Assembly (NCBI RefSeq): GCF_027460265.1
Contig: NZ_JAPZBC010000001.1
Location: 1,612,001-1,676,000 of the forward strand
Length of the DNA stretch: 64,000 nucleotides
Source of the DNA: Streptomyces sp. WMMC940
GTDB taxonomy: Bacteria; Actinomycetota; Actinomycetes; Streptomycetales; Streptomycetaceae
Direction: 5' to 3'
Under the pieces are notes generated by a model that did no database searches, was not told the origin of the DNA, and was given only the letters and a program-made list of their open reading frames with translations. Of this stretch, positions 52,478 through 61,749 are shown one piece after another. The translations under genes were made by a program, and so were the position numbers. How positions within the stretch are numbered: the first letter of the stretch is position 1; every line of letters starts with the position of its first letter.

Positions 52478-53454
52478 TTGCTCGCCTCCCGGAACGCCGC
52501 GACCGCCTCTTCGGACCGGCCGGCCTCGTGCTGCTGGACCATGGTCATGTACGTGTCCTCCAGGCTGGCCCTGCGCACCTCGAGGTCACGGACCCGGTCG
52601 CCGTGCTGCTTGAACAGCTCGTGGACGAACGCGCTGGCGTCCGGGGTGGCGTGGACGAAGTGCTCGCCGCCGACGCTCCAGCGGACCTCCGCCTTGCCCG
52701 CGGCCTCCCGGGCGAGCTGGTCGGCACTGCCGTCGGCGACGATCTGACCGCCGGCCAGGATCAGGATGCGGTCGGACAGCTTCTCGGCCTCGTCCAGGTC
52801 GTGCGTGGTGAGCAGGATCGTGGTGTCCTCCAGGTCGGAGAGCCGGTGCACCACGTCGTGGAAGTCGCGCCGGGCCTTGGGGTCGAACCCGACGGTGGGC
52901 TCGTCCAGGAACAGCACCTCGGGCCGGCCGACGATGCCGATGGCGACGTCGAGACGACGGCGCTGACCGCCGGACAGGGATCCGATCTTCTGGTCCGCCT
53001 GCTGTTCCAGGCCGACCATGGCGATCAGCTCGTCCACGTTCCGCGGGCGGGGCCGCTCGGCGGTGGAGTAGGGCCGGTAGAAGTCACCGAGCTGGGCCAG
53101 CAGCTCCCGGACCTTCCACTTCCCGTGGTCGCGCCACGACTGGAGCACGATGCCCAGCCGGGCGCGCCACTGCTCGTCGCCCTTGGCCGGATCGACGCCG
53201 AGCACACTGACCTCACCCGCCGAACGGGTGCGGAACCCCTCCATGATCTCGATGGTCGTGGTCTTGCCGGCGCCGTTCGGCCCCAGCAGAGCGAGGACCT
53301 CGCCCCGTCGGACGCTGAAGTCGACTCCGTTGAGCACGTCCTTGGAGCCGTACCGCATCCGGAGTCCGCGGATGTCGATCACCCGTTCCCCTAAGGCGCC
53401 GTCCGGTGCTCCCCCCGTCTGACTCAGCTCTTGCAGATCGCTAGCCCCTGCCAT
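52474..53454 (-). CDS. ABC drug exporter ATPase (DrrA type)
   Basis: A 326-residue ABC ATPase, DrrA-like in length and with the drug-exporter C-terminal extension. Motifs: Walker A GPNGAGKTTT (about 58-67), Q-loop VLQSWRDHGKWKV, signature LSGGQRRRLDVA, Walker B VLFLDEPTVGFD and the switch His in LLTTHDLDEAE. First gene of the operon ATPase-permease-XRE. Its upstream region has the palindrome at 53494-53507. Together with the UvrA-like protein it provides self-resistance. Confidence 0.92.
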   Translation of the reverse strand: MAGASDLQELSQTGGAPDGALGERVIDIRGLRMRYGSKDVLNGVDFSVRRGEVLALLGPNGAGKTTTIEIMEGFRTRSAGEVSVLGVDPAKGDEQWRARLGIVLQSWRDHGKWKVRELLAQLGDFYRPYSTAERPRPRNVDELIAMVGLEQQADQKIGSLSGGQRRRLDVAIGIVGRPEVLFLDEPTVGFDPKARRDFHDVVHRLSDLEDTTILLTTHDLDEAEKLSDRILILAGGQIVADGSADQLAREAAGKAEVRWSVGGEHFVHATPDASAFVHELFKQHGDRVRDLEVRRASLEDTYMTMVQQHEAGRSEEAVAAFREASK

Positions 53455-53493
53455 AGGCCCTCTACCTTTCGATCAGACCTGTTAGATGAAAGA

Positions 53494-53507
53494 TAGTAGC
53501 TCTACTA
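53494..53507. promoter_or_regulatory. Operator-like palindrome TAGTAGCTCTACTA
   Basis: A perfect 6+6 inverted repeat around a 2-bp centre, 40-53 bp upstream of the ATPase start. It lies in an AT-rich stretch (53468-53512) that must hold the transporter promoter. Likely bound by the operon's XRE regulator or another transporter repressor. Confidence 0.6.
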
Positions 53508-53560
53508 CGATCCGCACAAGTGACACGGTCGAGATTCGTGACGCATCGTGAGGAGATGTG

Positions 53561-54847
53561 TCAGAGAGCCAGGGGCAGTTCCAGGACCGCTCCGGTGACC
53601 CCGGAGCGCAGACGCCGCAGTACGGGCCCGGTGCGCCGCGCTCCGGGTGCCTCGGCCGACAGGACGCGGAGCCCGGACTCGGCCTGGAGCCGTACCAGCG
53701 GCGCGAGCAAGGACGTGGGCAGGCCGTCGGGAAAGGCCAGGTGCTTCCCGCTCCGCTCCCTCGCCGGGTCGAAGGCGGACGGCTCCGCATGGACCGCGGA
53801 GTCCCGGTTGGCCGCCTCGACCGCCACCACGACCTGGCCGCCCGCCGGGACGGCCGTCCCGGCCAGTTCGAGGTCCTCGTGCGCGTACAGGGGGACCAGC
53901 CGGACGGGCGGGGCGTAGCGCAGCGTCTCCTCGACCACGGCCGGCGCGAGGTGCGGGTCGTCGCACAGCGACCGCCACGATGCGGGGTGGTCGAGCAGGG
54001 ACGCCACCGCGTCGCAGAACAGGGTCGCGGACAGCTCGGACCCGACGAGGGCCAGGAGCATGCACACCGACCGCGCCTCGTCGTCGTGCGTGACCTCCAG
54101 CAGGGCGCTGACCAGGTCGTCCCCGGGCTTCTCGCCCCGCCGCGCGATCAGGTCGGTGAGCAGGGACCGCATGCCCTCGACGGAGGTGATCAGCTCGTGC
54201 GCCGTCCGCAGGTGCGGCGAGCACACCATGGCGTCCAGGGCCCCCGCCGCACCCCGGCAGAACGCGGCGAAGCGGTCGCGGTCCTCCTCCGGTACGCCCA
54301 GGAGCTGCCGCACGATCTCGGCGGCGAACGGGTCGGCGACGTCCGACCGGAGGTCCAACCCGGTGCCCGCGGCGGCGAGGACACGGCGCTGCTCCCGTTC
54401 GACCGCGGGCCGCCACCGCTCCAGGGCCGTCGCGCCGAGCAGCGGCTCGAGAGTCGCCCGCACACGCTCGCAGTCGGCCCGGCCGGCGGTCAGGAACAGC
54501 TCGTCGAACGGAAGGATCTCGCGCAGGGCGGGCACCTCCCACGGCATGGGTTCCCGCCGCTCCCCCTCGTCGTCCGCGACGGGAGCGTCCGCGTCGGGGT
54601 GCCGGAAGCTCAGCCGCGGGTCGCCCAGCGCGGCCACGGCGACCTCGTGATGGGCCGTCACCCACGCCTCGGCGCTGCTCCAGTACAGCGGGCCCCGCTC
54701 CCGGATCAGTTCGCCGAGCCGGTGCGGATCGTCACCGGCGGTCCTCAACAGCAGGGCGTACGGGTCGTCCTTGGTGCCGATGATCCACTGGACACCGCGG
54801 TGCGTGAGCAGCACCCGGCCCAACTCGCTCTCGGTCATGCTCGCCAT
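53561..54847 (-). CDS. P450-like glycosyltransferase auxiliary protein (second copy)
   Basis: A 428-residue P450-fold protein without heme ligand. ExxR (EETLRYAPP) and the meander-like ANRDSAVHAEPSAFDPARE are present, but the Cys-ligand loop reads HLAFPDGLPTSLLAPLV with no Cys. It belongs with DnrQ/AknT/EryCII-type activators and is a divergent paralogue of the protein at 44461. It is the last gene of the leftward operon 61624 to 53561, which includes the glycosyltransferase at 55673, its probable partner. ATG 54847 has GGAG at a good distance. Confidence 0.87.
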   Translation of the reverse strand: MASMTESELGRVLLTHRGVQWIIGTKDDPYALLLRTAGDDPHRLGELIRERGPLYWSSAEAWVTAHHEVAVAALGDPRLSFRHPDADAPVADDEGERREPMPWEVPALREILPFDELFLTAGRADCERVRATLEPLLGATALERWRPAVEREQRRVLAAAGTGLDLRSDVADPFAAEIVRQLLGVPEEDRDRFAAFCRGAAGALDAMVCSPHLRTAHELITSVEGMRSLLTDLIARRGEKPGDDLVSALLEVTHDDEARSVCMLLALVGSELSATLFCDAVASLLDHPASWRSLCDDPHLAPAVVEETLRYAPPVRLVPLYAHEDLELAGTAVPAGGQVVVAVEAANRDSAVHAEPSAFDPARERSGKHLAFPDGLPTSLLAPLVRLQAESGLRVLSAEAPGARRTGPVLRRLRSGVTGAVLELPLAL

Positions 54848-54909
54848 GTTTCAACTCCGCTTCCGAGGGGGGCGGCTGTGGTCCGGTCCCGGTTTCAGGT
54901 CGTGCCGGG

Positions 54910-55680
54910 TCATGTCAGGGAGAGGCCGCCGTCGACCGGCAGCACGGCGCCGGTCAGGTGGTGGGCGCCCGGCCGGGTCAGCTGCGTGATCCACCAGGCG
55001 ATGTCCTCGGGGGTCCCGACACGGCCCTGGGGTGTCAGGGCGCCGACGTGGTGGAGCATGCCGTCGTACTGCTCGGCCGACATGCCCGCCCGCTCCGCGA
55101 AACCGGAGTCGACCAGCCCGGGGGCGACGCCGACGACCCGGATGCCGCGTGGCGCGAGTTCGACCGCCCAGGTACGGGTGAGGAAGTCGAGCGCCGCCTT
55201 GGCGGCTCCGTACACGCCGTTGCCCGGCCAGGCCCGGGACCCCCGCGCACCGGACGAGCTGACGTTCACCACCGTGCCGCCGCCGGCGGCGAGGGCGTCG
55301 AGCGCGCACCGGGTGAGCAGCACGGGCGCCGCGAGGTTCGTGCCGAGCTGGGTGGTCACCTGCTCCGCGTCGACGTCGGCGAGGGCGCGGTGGCCCAGTG
55401 CGGCGGCGTTGTTCACCAGGACGTCGATCCCGCCCAGCTCGCGCAGCGCGGTCTCCACGACCTTCCCCGGCGCGTCCGCCTCGGTGAGGTCGACGGCGAG
55501 CGTGCCGATGGTGTCGTACCCCTTCGCCGTGCCGGCGAGGTCGGCGGCCGTGCGGCCGACGACGAGTACCGCCGCGCCCTCGTCGGCGAAGGCGCGTGCG
55601 ACGGCCCGCCCGATCCCGGAGCCGCCTCCGGTCACCACGACCGCCCCCGGGGCGGAGGGCGTGGAAGCTGTGTCAGACAT
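54910..55680 (-). CDS. SDR ketoreductase, candidate C-7 (aklaviketone-type) reductase
   Basis: Classical short-chain dehydrogenase of 256 residues. NADPH motif [17 protein letters not shown], catalytic Ser in [15 protein letters not shown] (Tyr/Lys) and the C-terminal [15 protein letters not shown] are present. The last segment and the [11 protein letters not shown] block recall DnrE/AknU/SnoaF, which reduce the C-7 ketone after fourth-ring closure. Its start overlaps the upstream glycosyltransferase stop by 8 nt. A role in sugar reduction is the main alternative. Confidence 0.65.
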   Translation of the reverse strand: MSDTASTPSAPGAVVVTGGGSGIGRAVARAFADEGAAVLVVGRTAADLAGTAKGYDTIGTLAVDLTEADAPGKVVETALRELGGIDVLVNNAAALGHRALADVDAEQVTTQLGTNLAAPVLLTRCALDALAAGGGTVVNVSSSGARGSRAWPGNGVYGAAKAALDFLTRTWAVELAPRGIRVVGVAPGLVDSGFAERAGMSAEQYDGMLHHVGALTPQGRVGTPEDIAWWITQLTRPGAHHLTGAVLPVDGGLSLT

Positions 55681-57010
55681 CGTTCCTCGCAGGGTGGTCG
55701 TCGTGTCCCGTGGCGCCGTGGCGCCGGTGTTCGGCGGTGAGCGACTCCAGCACCGGGACGATGTCCCGGGGAGCGGGTGTGGCCAGCGTCTCCCGGCGCA
55801 GCCGGTCGGCTCCGGCGGCGAACGACGGCTCCGCCAGTACCCGGCTGAGCGCGTCGCGCAGGGCCTCGGCCGTCAGGGCGTCCGCGTCCAGACGCAGTCC
55901 GGCGCCCGACCGTTCCACGAGGTCGGCGCGGATGCCGTTGTCCCACATGGTTCCGGGCACCAGGATCTGCGGGACGCCGTACAGGAACGCCGTGTGGACC
56001 GTGCCGGACCCGCCGTGGCTGATGACGGCCGAACAACTCGGCAGCAGCGCGTCCATCGGCACGAAGTCGACGGTGCGGACGTTGTCGGGAAGGGCGCGGA
56101 CCTCCCGCAACTGGCGGGCGTTCAGGGTGGCGACCACCTCGACGTCCAGTCCGGCGACCGCGTCGATCAGCTCGCCTATGGACGCCTGGTCGCCGCCCAT
56201 CACCTCGCGGTGCGAGACCCCGAGCGTCAGGCACACCCGTGGGCGTTCGGGCACCGCGCGCAGCCAGGCCGGGATGCTGCCCCTGCCGTTGTAGGCGACG
56301 CAGCGGACCGGCACGTACGGCAGGTCCACCGGGAGCCGCAGGGAGTTCGGCACCGGGTCGATGGTCCACTGGCCGGTCACCAGGTCCTCGCTGAACGCTC
56401 CGCCGTAGCGCTCCATCACCCAGCCGAGCCACTCCCTCATCGGGTCCTCGCGCAGCGCGGTCGGCCTCCGGTGCACCTCCGCCAGATAGCTCTCCCGCAT
56501 GCGGCCGACCAGGTCCAGGCCGAACATCAGCCGGGCGTGCGCCGCACCGGTGACCCGGGCGGCGACGGACCCGGCGAAGGTCAGCGGATCCCAGACCACC
56601 AGGTCGGGCCGCCAGGCACGGGCGAACTCCACCAGGTCGTCGATCATCTCGGCCGACGAGTAGTTCTGGAAGACCGCCGAGGTCATCGCGGTGAGGACGC
56701 CGTGCATGTGGTCGTACGTCAGCTTCTCCGGGCGCAGCTCGTCCATCGCCAGCAGCAGCTGGGCGTCGGGGGCGTCGTCGTACGTGTCGCGGGAGGCGTC
56801 CTCGCGTTCCCGCAGCTCCTCCATCACCCGGTCCTCGTTGAGCTCCCGGCCGACCGGGACCGCGGTCAGCCCGGTGCGGGCGATCACGTCGCCGAGGTCG
56901 GGGTGGCTGGCCACGCGGACCTCGTGCCCGGCGACCCGCAGCGCCCAGGCCGGCGCCACCTGGGCGTGTACGTGGTTGCGGGCGCCGAAGGTGGTGAACA
57001 GGACGCGCAT
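55673..57010 (-). CDS. Glycosyltransferase (GT-B, family 1)
   Basis: A 445-residue glycosyltransferase with the intact donor motif [35 protein letters not shown] and the shared tail [17 protein letters not shown]. An N-terminal [14 protein letters not shown] contains the likely catalytic His. It is more similar to the transferase at 48282 than to that at 43151. ATG 57010 overlaps the aromatase/cyclase stop by one base, placing glycosylation and aglycone genes in one operon. The P450-like protein two genes downstream is its probable activator. It could add the first sugar, but the order of action is unknown. Confidence 0.9.
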   Translation of the reverse strand: MRVLFTTFGARNHVHAQVAPAWALRVAGHEVRVASHPDLGDVIARTGLTAVPVGRELNEDRVMEELREREDASRDTYDDAPDAQLLLAMDELRPEKLTYDHMHGVLTAMTSAVFQNYSSAEMIDDLVEFARAWRPDLVVWDPLTFAGSVAARVTGAAHARLMFGLDLVGRMRESYLAEVHRRPTALREDPMREWLGWVMERYGGAFSEDLVTGQWTIDPVPNSLRLPVDLPYVPVRCVAYNGRGSIPAWLRAVPERPRVCLTLGVSHREVMGGDQASIGELIDAVAGLDVEVVATLNARQLREVRALPDNVRTVDFVPMDALLPSCSAVISHGGSGTVHTAFLYGVPQILVPGTMWDNGIRADLVERSGAGLRLDADALTAEALRDALSRVLAEPSFAAGADRLRRETLATPAPRDIVPVLESLTAEHRRHGATGHDDHPARNDV

Positions 57011-57954
57011 CAGCGCTCCCGTACGGCGCGCTCGGCGTACTCCTTGGCCAGCAGCATCGTCGCGGTGCTGTTGCGGCTCAGCGCGTCGCGGACGAAGGTG
57101 CGCGCGTCCTCGACCGTGGCGCCCTCGCCGAGGACCGGAACGACCGCGTCGGGGTTCAGTACGACCGTGTGCGTCGAGGTGACGGTGCACCCGGACGGGC
57201 TTGTCGCGATGTGCCAGCGGCCGTTGTGGACGGACATCAGCGCGGGTGTCCTCAGCTGCTTGTAGACGATGGCTGCGTCGGGGAAGCAGACCCGTACCGA
57301 CGTCGTCGTGTGGATCGCGCCGTTCGGGGTGAGCGTGTCCATCTCCAGCAGTTGCAGGTTCGGGGTGCTCTCCTCGATCTCGACCCGCTTCACGTGCGGC
57401 AGCCGCTCCTCCCACCGCCGGGCGTCGTAGAGGAAGTCGTAGACCTCCGCGGGGCCGCCGGCCACCTCCACCACGTCGTCGAACTGCAGCGAAAGGTCGT
57501 CCGCACCGGCCCGTTCCGCGGCCCGCCTGAGCGCGCCCAGTTCCGCGTCGCTGTTGCGGTCGACGGCCCGGGTGATCCACTCCGCGCCCTCCGGGTCGTC
57601 GTCGACGGCCCGGAAGTCGTGGGTGAGGCGGACCAGGGCCCGGGACTCCGACAGCGGCTCGACGATCCATTCGCCACTCATGGCGGCGACCGGCGGCTGG
57701 GACACCTCCTGGCGGAAGCTCACCCGAAGGCCGTCGGAGTCGAGGACGCGGCGCGAGGTCCACGTCTTGACGGCGGCGTTGGCGGTCGCCCAGATCCGGA
57801 TGCGCTCCTCGCCGGCGGTCCGTTGGAGGACGTCCACGTGCACGGTCGGGGGAAAGACCCGGGGCCATGCCTCGACGTCCGCGATCAGGCCGAAGACGGT
57901 GCGCGCGGGTGCCTCCACGGTGATCCGGTGCTCGGCACGGTGGTTGTTCGTCAT
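57010..57954 (-). CDS. Didomain aromatase/cyclase
   Basis: Bifunctional polyketide aromatase/cyclase of 314 residues, the usual length of ActVII/Gra-ORF4-type proteins. Two START/Bet v1-like domains are visible. The first (about 1-150) begins HRITVEAPARTVFGLIADVEAWPRVFPPTVHV; the second (about 155-310) begins VVEVAGGPAEVYDFLYDARRWEERLPHV. It closes and aromatises the first ring after the ketoreductase acts at C-9. It lies 31 nt downstream of the ketoreductase gene in the polyketide operon. Confidence 0.92.
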   Translation of the reverse strand: MTNNHRAEHRITVEAPARTVFGLIADVEAWPRVFPPTVHVDVLQRTAGEERIRIWATANAAVKTWTSRRVLDSDGLRVSFRQEVSQPPVAAMSGEWIVEPLSESRALVRLTHDFRAVDDDPEGAEWITRAVDRNSDAELGALRRAAERAGADDLSLQFDDVVEVAGGPAEVYDFLYDARRWEERLPHVKRVEIEESTPNLQLLEMDTLTPNGAIHTTTSVRVCFPDAAIVYKQLRTPALMSVHNGRWHIATSPSGCTVTSTHTVVLNPDAVVPVLGEGATVEDARTFVRDALSRNSTATMLLAKEYAERAVRER

Positions 57955-57985
57955 GCTGCGGGTCTCCTGGTCCTCGCGCGGGCCG

Positions 57986-58771
57986 TCAGTAGTTGCCCAG
58001 TCCGCCGCAGACGTTGATCGCCTGCGCCGTGACGGGGGCGGCCTGGTCGGTGACGAGGTAGCCGACGAGGCCGGCGACCTCCTCCGGGGTGGTGTACCTG
58101 CCGAGCGGGATCTTCGCCTCGAACCGTTCCAGCACGGCCTCCTCCGTGGTGTCCCAGACCGCGGCGTAGCCCTCGCGCACCCGCTGCGCCATCGGCGTCT
58201 CCACATAGCCGGGGCAGACCGCGTTCACGGTGACGCCGGTCCTGGCCAGCTCCAGGCCCAGCGCCTTGGTGAAGCCGACGACGCCGTGCTTGGAGGCGGA
58301 GTACGGGGCCCCCAGCACCACGCCCTGCTTGCCGCCGGTCGAGGCGATGTTGATGATCCGCCCGGTGCCCCGGTCGAGCATGCCGCCCGTGGTGAGCGCC
58401 TCACGGGAGAGCCTGAGCACGCTGTTGAGGTTGGTGTCGACGACGTCGAGCCACAGCTCGTCGGTGATCTGCGCGGTGGGGCCTCCCCCGCTGCGGCCCG
58501 CGTTGTTCACCAGCACGTCGACCGGGCCGTACCGGTCCACGGCGGCGCGGACGAAGGCGCCGACCTGTTCCGTGGAACGCACGTCGCACGCCTGTCCCGC
58601 GACGTCGTAGCCCTTGTCGCGGAGCCGTTCGACGGTGTTCTCGACGTTCCCGGCGTCGCGGGCGCAGATGAACACGCGCTGCCCGAGCCCGCACAGCAGC
58701 GTCGTGACGGCGAGGCCGATGCCACTGGTGGCACCGGTGACCACGGCGTGCCGGTCGTCTGGAGCGGACAT
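57986..58771 (-). CDS. Polyketide C-9 ketoreductase (ActIII type)
   Basis: A 261-residue SDR, exactly the length of ActIII. Using ActIII numbering, the catalytic residues are conserved: Asn114, Ser144, Tyr157 and Lys161. The NADPH motif is TGATSGIG. At the stereochemistry-linked PGG motif (94-96) this protein has Ser-Gly-Gly. ATG 58771 is chosen over 58783 because it has AGGAG at the correct distance; it begins 9 nt after the chain-length-factor stop, with no ACP gene between them. It reduces the C-9 ketone of the nascent decaketide. Confidence 0.93.
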   Translation of the reverse strand: MSAPDDRHAVVTGATSGIGLAVTTLLCGLGQRVFICARDAGNVENTVERLRDKGYDVAGQACDVRSTEQVGAFVRAAVDRYGPVDVLVNNAGRSGGGPTAQITDELWLDVVDTNLNSVLRLSREALTTGGMLDRGTGRIINIASTGGKQGVVLGAPYSASKHGVVGFTKALGLELARTGVTVNAVCPGYVETPMAQRVREGYAAVWDTTEEAVLERFEAKIPLGRYTTPEEVAGLVGYLVTDQAAPVTAQAINVCGGLGNY

Positions 58772-58779
58772 GTCTCTCC

Positions 58780-60000
58780 TCATCGTTGTCGGGTCACCAC
58801 CGTGGCCGCGTTGAAGCCGCCGTGCCCCCTGGCCAGCACGAGCGCGGCGGACACGGGTACGTCGCGACGGCCGAGGACGAGGTCGATCCCGTACTCGGGC
58901 ACCGGTTGCCGTACGTTCGCCGTCGGCGGGATCACCCCGTCGCGGATGGACAGCACGGCCGTGGCCAGGTCCAGCGCGGCGCCCCCGGCACCGAGCCGTC
59001 CGGTCATCGTCTTGGGCGCGGTCACGGGCACGCCGTGCGGGCCGAACACCTCGCGGACGGCGTCCGCCTCGGCACGGTCGAGTTCGGGGATGCCCGCGGC
59101 GTCGGCGAACACCACGTCGATGTCGCCGGGTTCAAGAGCAGCGTCGGCGAGGGCGAGTTCGGCGGCGCGCCGCAGGTTGGAGGGCCGGCCCGTCGCGGGC
59201 GGGGGGTCGAAGGTGGACGCGTACCCGGCGATCTCCCCGTACCAGGACCGCACACCGCGGGCGCGTGCCGATTCCGGGGACTCCAGGACGAACAACGCAC
59301 CGCCCTCACCCGGCACATGGCCGGAGGCGTCCGCGTCGAAGGGCAGGTACGCCCGCTCGGGATCGTCCACGGTGCTGATCCGGCCGCCCGCCAGCTGGGC
59401 GACCCAGCCCCAGGGCGACGGCGAGCCGTCGACGCCGCCCGCGATCACCATGTGGACGTCGTCGCGCAGGTGTCGCCGCGCTTTCGCCACCGCGTCCAGC
59501 CCGCCTGCCTGCTCGGTGACGACCACACCGCCCGGGCCGCGCAGTCCGTGCCGGATGGAGATCTGCCCGGTGTTGACCGCGTAGAACCAGGCGAAGGACT
59601 GGTAGGCGCTGACGTGCTCCGGGCCCTTGCTCCAGAGGTTGTGCAGTTCCCGGTGGCCGAACGCGAATCCGCCGGCCGAGCTGGCGGTGACGACGCCGAT
59701 GCCGTACTCCGTCAGTTCCCCGGGCTTCACCCCGGCGTCCTCGACGGCCCATTCGGCGGCCACCAGCGCCAGCCGCGTCATATGGTCGGTCTGCGGGAGC
59801 AGCCGGTTCGGGATGCCGTGGGCCTTCGGGTCGAAGTCCCCGATCTCACCGGCCAGCCGGCTGGGATAGCGGTCCGGGTCGAAGCGGCTGATCGGGCCGA
59901 TCGCGGTTCGCCCGGCCAGGGTGCTGCTCCAGTGGTCGGCGGTGCCCAGGCCGGTCGGCGCGAGGATCCCCATACCGGTGATCACGGCGGTGGACGTCAT
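58780..60000 (-). CDS. Chain length factor (KS-beta)
   Basis: A 406-residue type II polyketide chain length factor. It is ketosynthase-like, but at the active-site position it has Gln instead of Cys (TEQAGGLDAV), the hallmark of KS-beta. ATG 60000 overlaps the KS-alpha stop (ATGA), ensuring equal synthesis of the heterodimer subunits. It determines chain length, presumably a decaketide or propionyl-primed decaketide for an anthracycline. Confidence 0.95.
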   Translation of the reverse strand: MTSTAVITGMGILAPTGLGTADHWSSTLAGRTAIGPISRFDPDRYPSRLAGEIGDFDPKAHGIPNRLLPQTDHMTRLALVAAEWAVEDAGVKPGELTEYGIGVVTASSAGGFAFGHRELHNLWSKGPEHVSAYQSFAWFYAVNTGQISIRHGLRGPGGVVVTEQAGGLDAVAKARRHLRDDVHMVIAGGVDGSPSPWGWVAQLAGGRISTVDDPERAYLPFDADASGHVPGEGGALFVLESPESARARGVRSWYGEIAGYASTFDPPPATGRPSNLRRAAELALADAALEPGDIDVVFADAAGIPELDRAEADAVREVFGPHGVPVTAPKTMTGRLGAGGAALDLATAVLSIRDGVIPPTANVRQPVPEYGIDLVLGRRDVPVSAALVLARGHGGFNAATVVTRQR

Positions 60001-61277
60001 GACGCCGCCCTCTCCGGGCTCCGCAGCACCATCGCGCTCTGGAAGCCCCCGAAGCCGCTGCCCACGGTGAGGACGGTGTCCACCCGCTGCTCGCGCGCCG
60101 TCAACGGCACGTAGTCCAGGTCGCACTCGGGGTCGGGCTCGTGCAGGTTGGCCGTGGGCGGGACGGTGTCGTGCTCGATGGCGAGCGCACAGGCCGCGAT
60201 CTCCAGGGAGCCGACGGCCCCCAGGGAGTGCCCGATCATCGACTTGATGCCGCTGACCGGAACCCGGTAGGCGTGCTCACCGAGGGTCCTCTTGAAAGCC
60301 GCCGTCTCGTGCCGGTCGTTCTGCACGGTGCCCGACCCGTGCGCGTTGACGTAGTCGACGTCCCGCGGGGCGACGGCGGCCCGGCGCATCGCGACGCGGA
60401 TGGCCTCCGCCATCTCCCGGCCGTCCGGGCGCAGCCCGGTCATGTGGAAGGCGTTGGAGCGGGAGGCGAAGCCGCTGATCTCCGCGTACACGTGGGCGCC
60501 GCGCCGGCGGGCGTGCTCGAACTCCTCGAGGACGAACACCGCGGCTCCCTCGCCGAGGACGAACCCGTTCCTGGTGCGGTCGAAGGGCCGCGACGCGCGC
60601 CCGGGCTCGTCGTTGCGCGGAGTGGTCGCCTTGATCGCGTCGAAGCAGGCCACGGTGATCGGCGAGATCGGGGCGTCGCTGGCGCCGGCCACCATCACGT
60701 CCGCCGAGCCGTCCCGAATCAGTTCCACCGCGTGCCCGACCGAGTCCAGTCCGGAGGTGCAGCCGGTCGAGATCAGGGACACGGGGCCCTCGGCGCCAAC
60801 GTCGCGGGCGACCTCCGCGGCGATCGAGCTGGGGACGAAGTAGTCGAACAGGTGCCGCCCGGCGTAGGAGTCGTCCACGTGCCAGTGGCGCCCGCCGTCG
60901 CTGACGACGGAGTACTCGTCCTCGAGGCTCATGGTGCAGCCCACCGCGCTGCCGATGGCCACCCCGGTCCGCGCGGGGTCCAGTTCCGCGTGGTCGAGTC
61001 CGCTGTCGGCGACGCCCTCCCGGGCGCTCACCACGGCGAACTGCGCGGCGCGGTCCATCCGGCGGGCCTGCTGCGGGGACAGTCCCTCCCGCAGCGGGTC
61101 GAAGTCGATCTCGGCGGCGACCTGTGAGCGGTAGGGGGTGGGATCGAAGAAGGTGATTCTCCTGGTGGCCGTGCGCCCGGCGGTCAGCGCGTCCCAGAAG
61201 GGTTTGCGGCCCACGGAGTTGGGAGCGACGACACCGATGCCGGTGATGACGGCACGGCGGCCCGCGGACGTGGCCAT
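59997..61277 (-). CDS. Type II polyketide ketosynthase (KS-alpha)
   Basis: A 426-residue ketosynthase that condenses malonyl units on ACP. The active-site Cys173 lies in STGCTSGLDSVGHA, and the catalytic histidines in VNAHGSGTVQNDRHE (about 313) and MIGHSLGAVGS (about 348). It follows the SnoaB-like oxygenase gene with a one-base overlap and precedes the chain length factor. No ACP, acyltransferase or KSIII is present in the window, so starter choice cannot be judged. Confidence 0.96.
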   Translation of the reverse strand: MATSAGRRAVITGIGVVAPNSVGRKPFWDALTAGRTATRRITFFDPTPYRSQVAAEIDFDPLREGLSPQQARRMDRAAQFAVVSAREGVADSGLDHAELDPARTGVAIGSAVGCTMSLEDEYSVVSDGGRHWHVDDSYAGRHLFDYFVPSSIAAEVARDVGAEGPVSLISTGCTSGLDSVGHAVELIRDGSADVMVAGASDAPISPITVACFDAIKATTPRNDEPGRASRPFDRTRNGFVLGEGAAVFVLEEFEHARRRGAHVYAEISGFASRSNAFHMTGLRPDGREMAEAIRVAMRRAAVAPRDVDYVNAHGSGTVQNDRHETAAFKRTLGEHAYRVPVSGIKSMIGHSLGAVGSLEIAACALAIEHDTVPPTANLHEPDPECDLDYVPLTAREQRVDTVLTVGSGFGGFQSAMVLRSPERAAS

Positions 61278-61624
61278 CAGCGGTCCCCCGCCGCCCGCTC
61301 CGCCGACACGTACTGCCGGGGGAGGTAGAGGCCGGGCTCGCTGGTGCTCAGTTCCCTCACCCGTGCGGCGTGCTGCGGGAAGGAGGGGGAGCCCACCGCG
61401 GCGCGGAAGGCCCGTGCGTCGCGCCAGTGCGCGATGTTGACCCAGCGGGTCGGATCCTCGGCGTGCCGGTGCAGCGCGTACCGCAGGAATCCGTCCCGGT
61501 CCGCCAGGTACCGTCCGGTCTCGGCGAAGGCCCTCTCGAACTCCTCCGGCGAGGAGTGCACCGTGAACCGGTTGATGAAGGTGACCACCCCGCTCCCGGT
61601 GGGCTCAAGGTCGTTCGGCTGCAT
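61277..61624 (-). CDS. Anthrone monooxygenase (SnoaB/AknX type)
   Basis: A 115-residue cofactor-free ABM-fold monooxygenase. The pattern VTFINRFTVHSSPEEFERAF, WVNIAHWRDARAFRAAV and LRELSTSEPGLY-like end closely matches what I recall of SnoaB, which oxidises the 12-deoxynogalonic-acid anthrone to the anthraquinone. It is the first gene of the main polyketide operon (61624 to 53561), with ATG 61624 behind GGGGAG. Confidence 0.85.
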   Translation of the reverse strand: MQPNDLEPTGSGVVTFINRFTVHSSPEEFERAFAETGRYLADRDGFLRYALHRHAEDPTRWVNIAHWRDARAFRAAVGSPSFPQHAARVRELSTSEPGLYLPRQYVSAERAAGDR

Positions 61625-61749
61625 CTCGGCTCCCCCCTTCCACGTGCGACGTCGGGCTCTGACGTGTGGCGTCGTCCAACGTGGGCGTCGTCTCTCGCAG
61701 CCTGCTCGACGGCGTCTGGATCCGGCGTCGGCCGTGGCCGGACGGAGGT

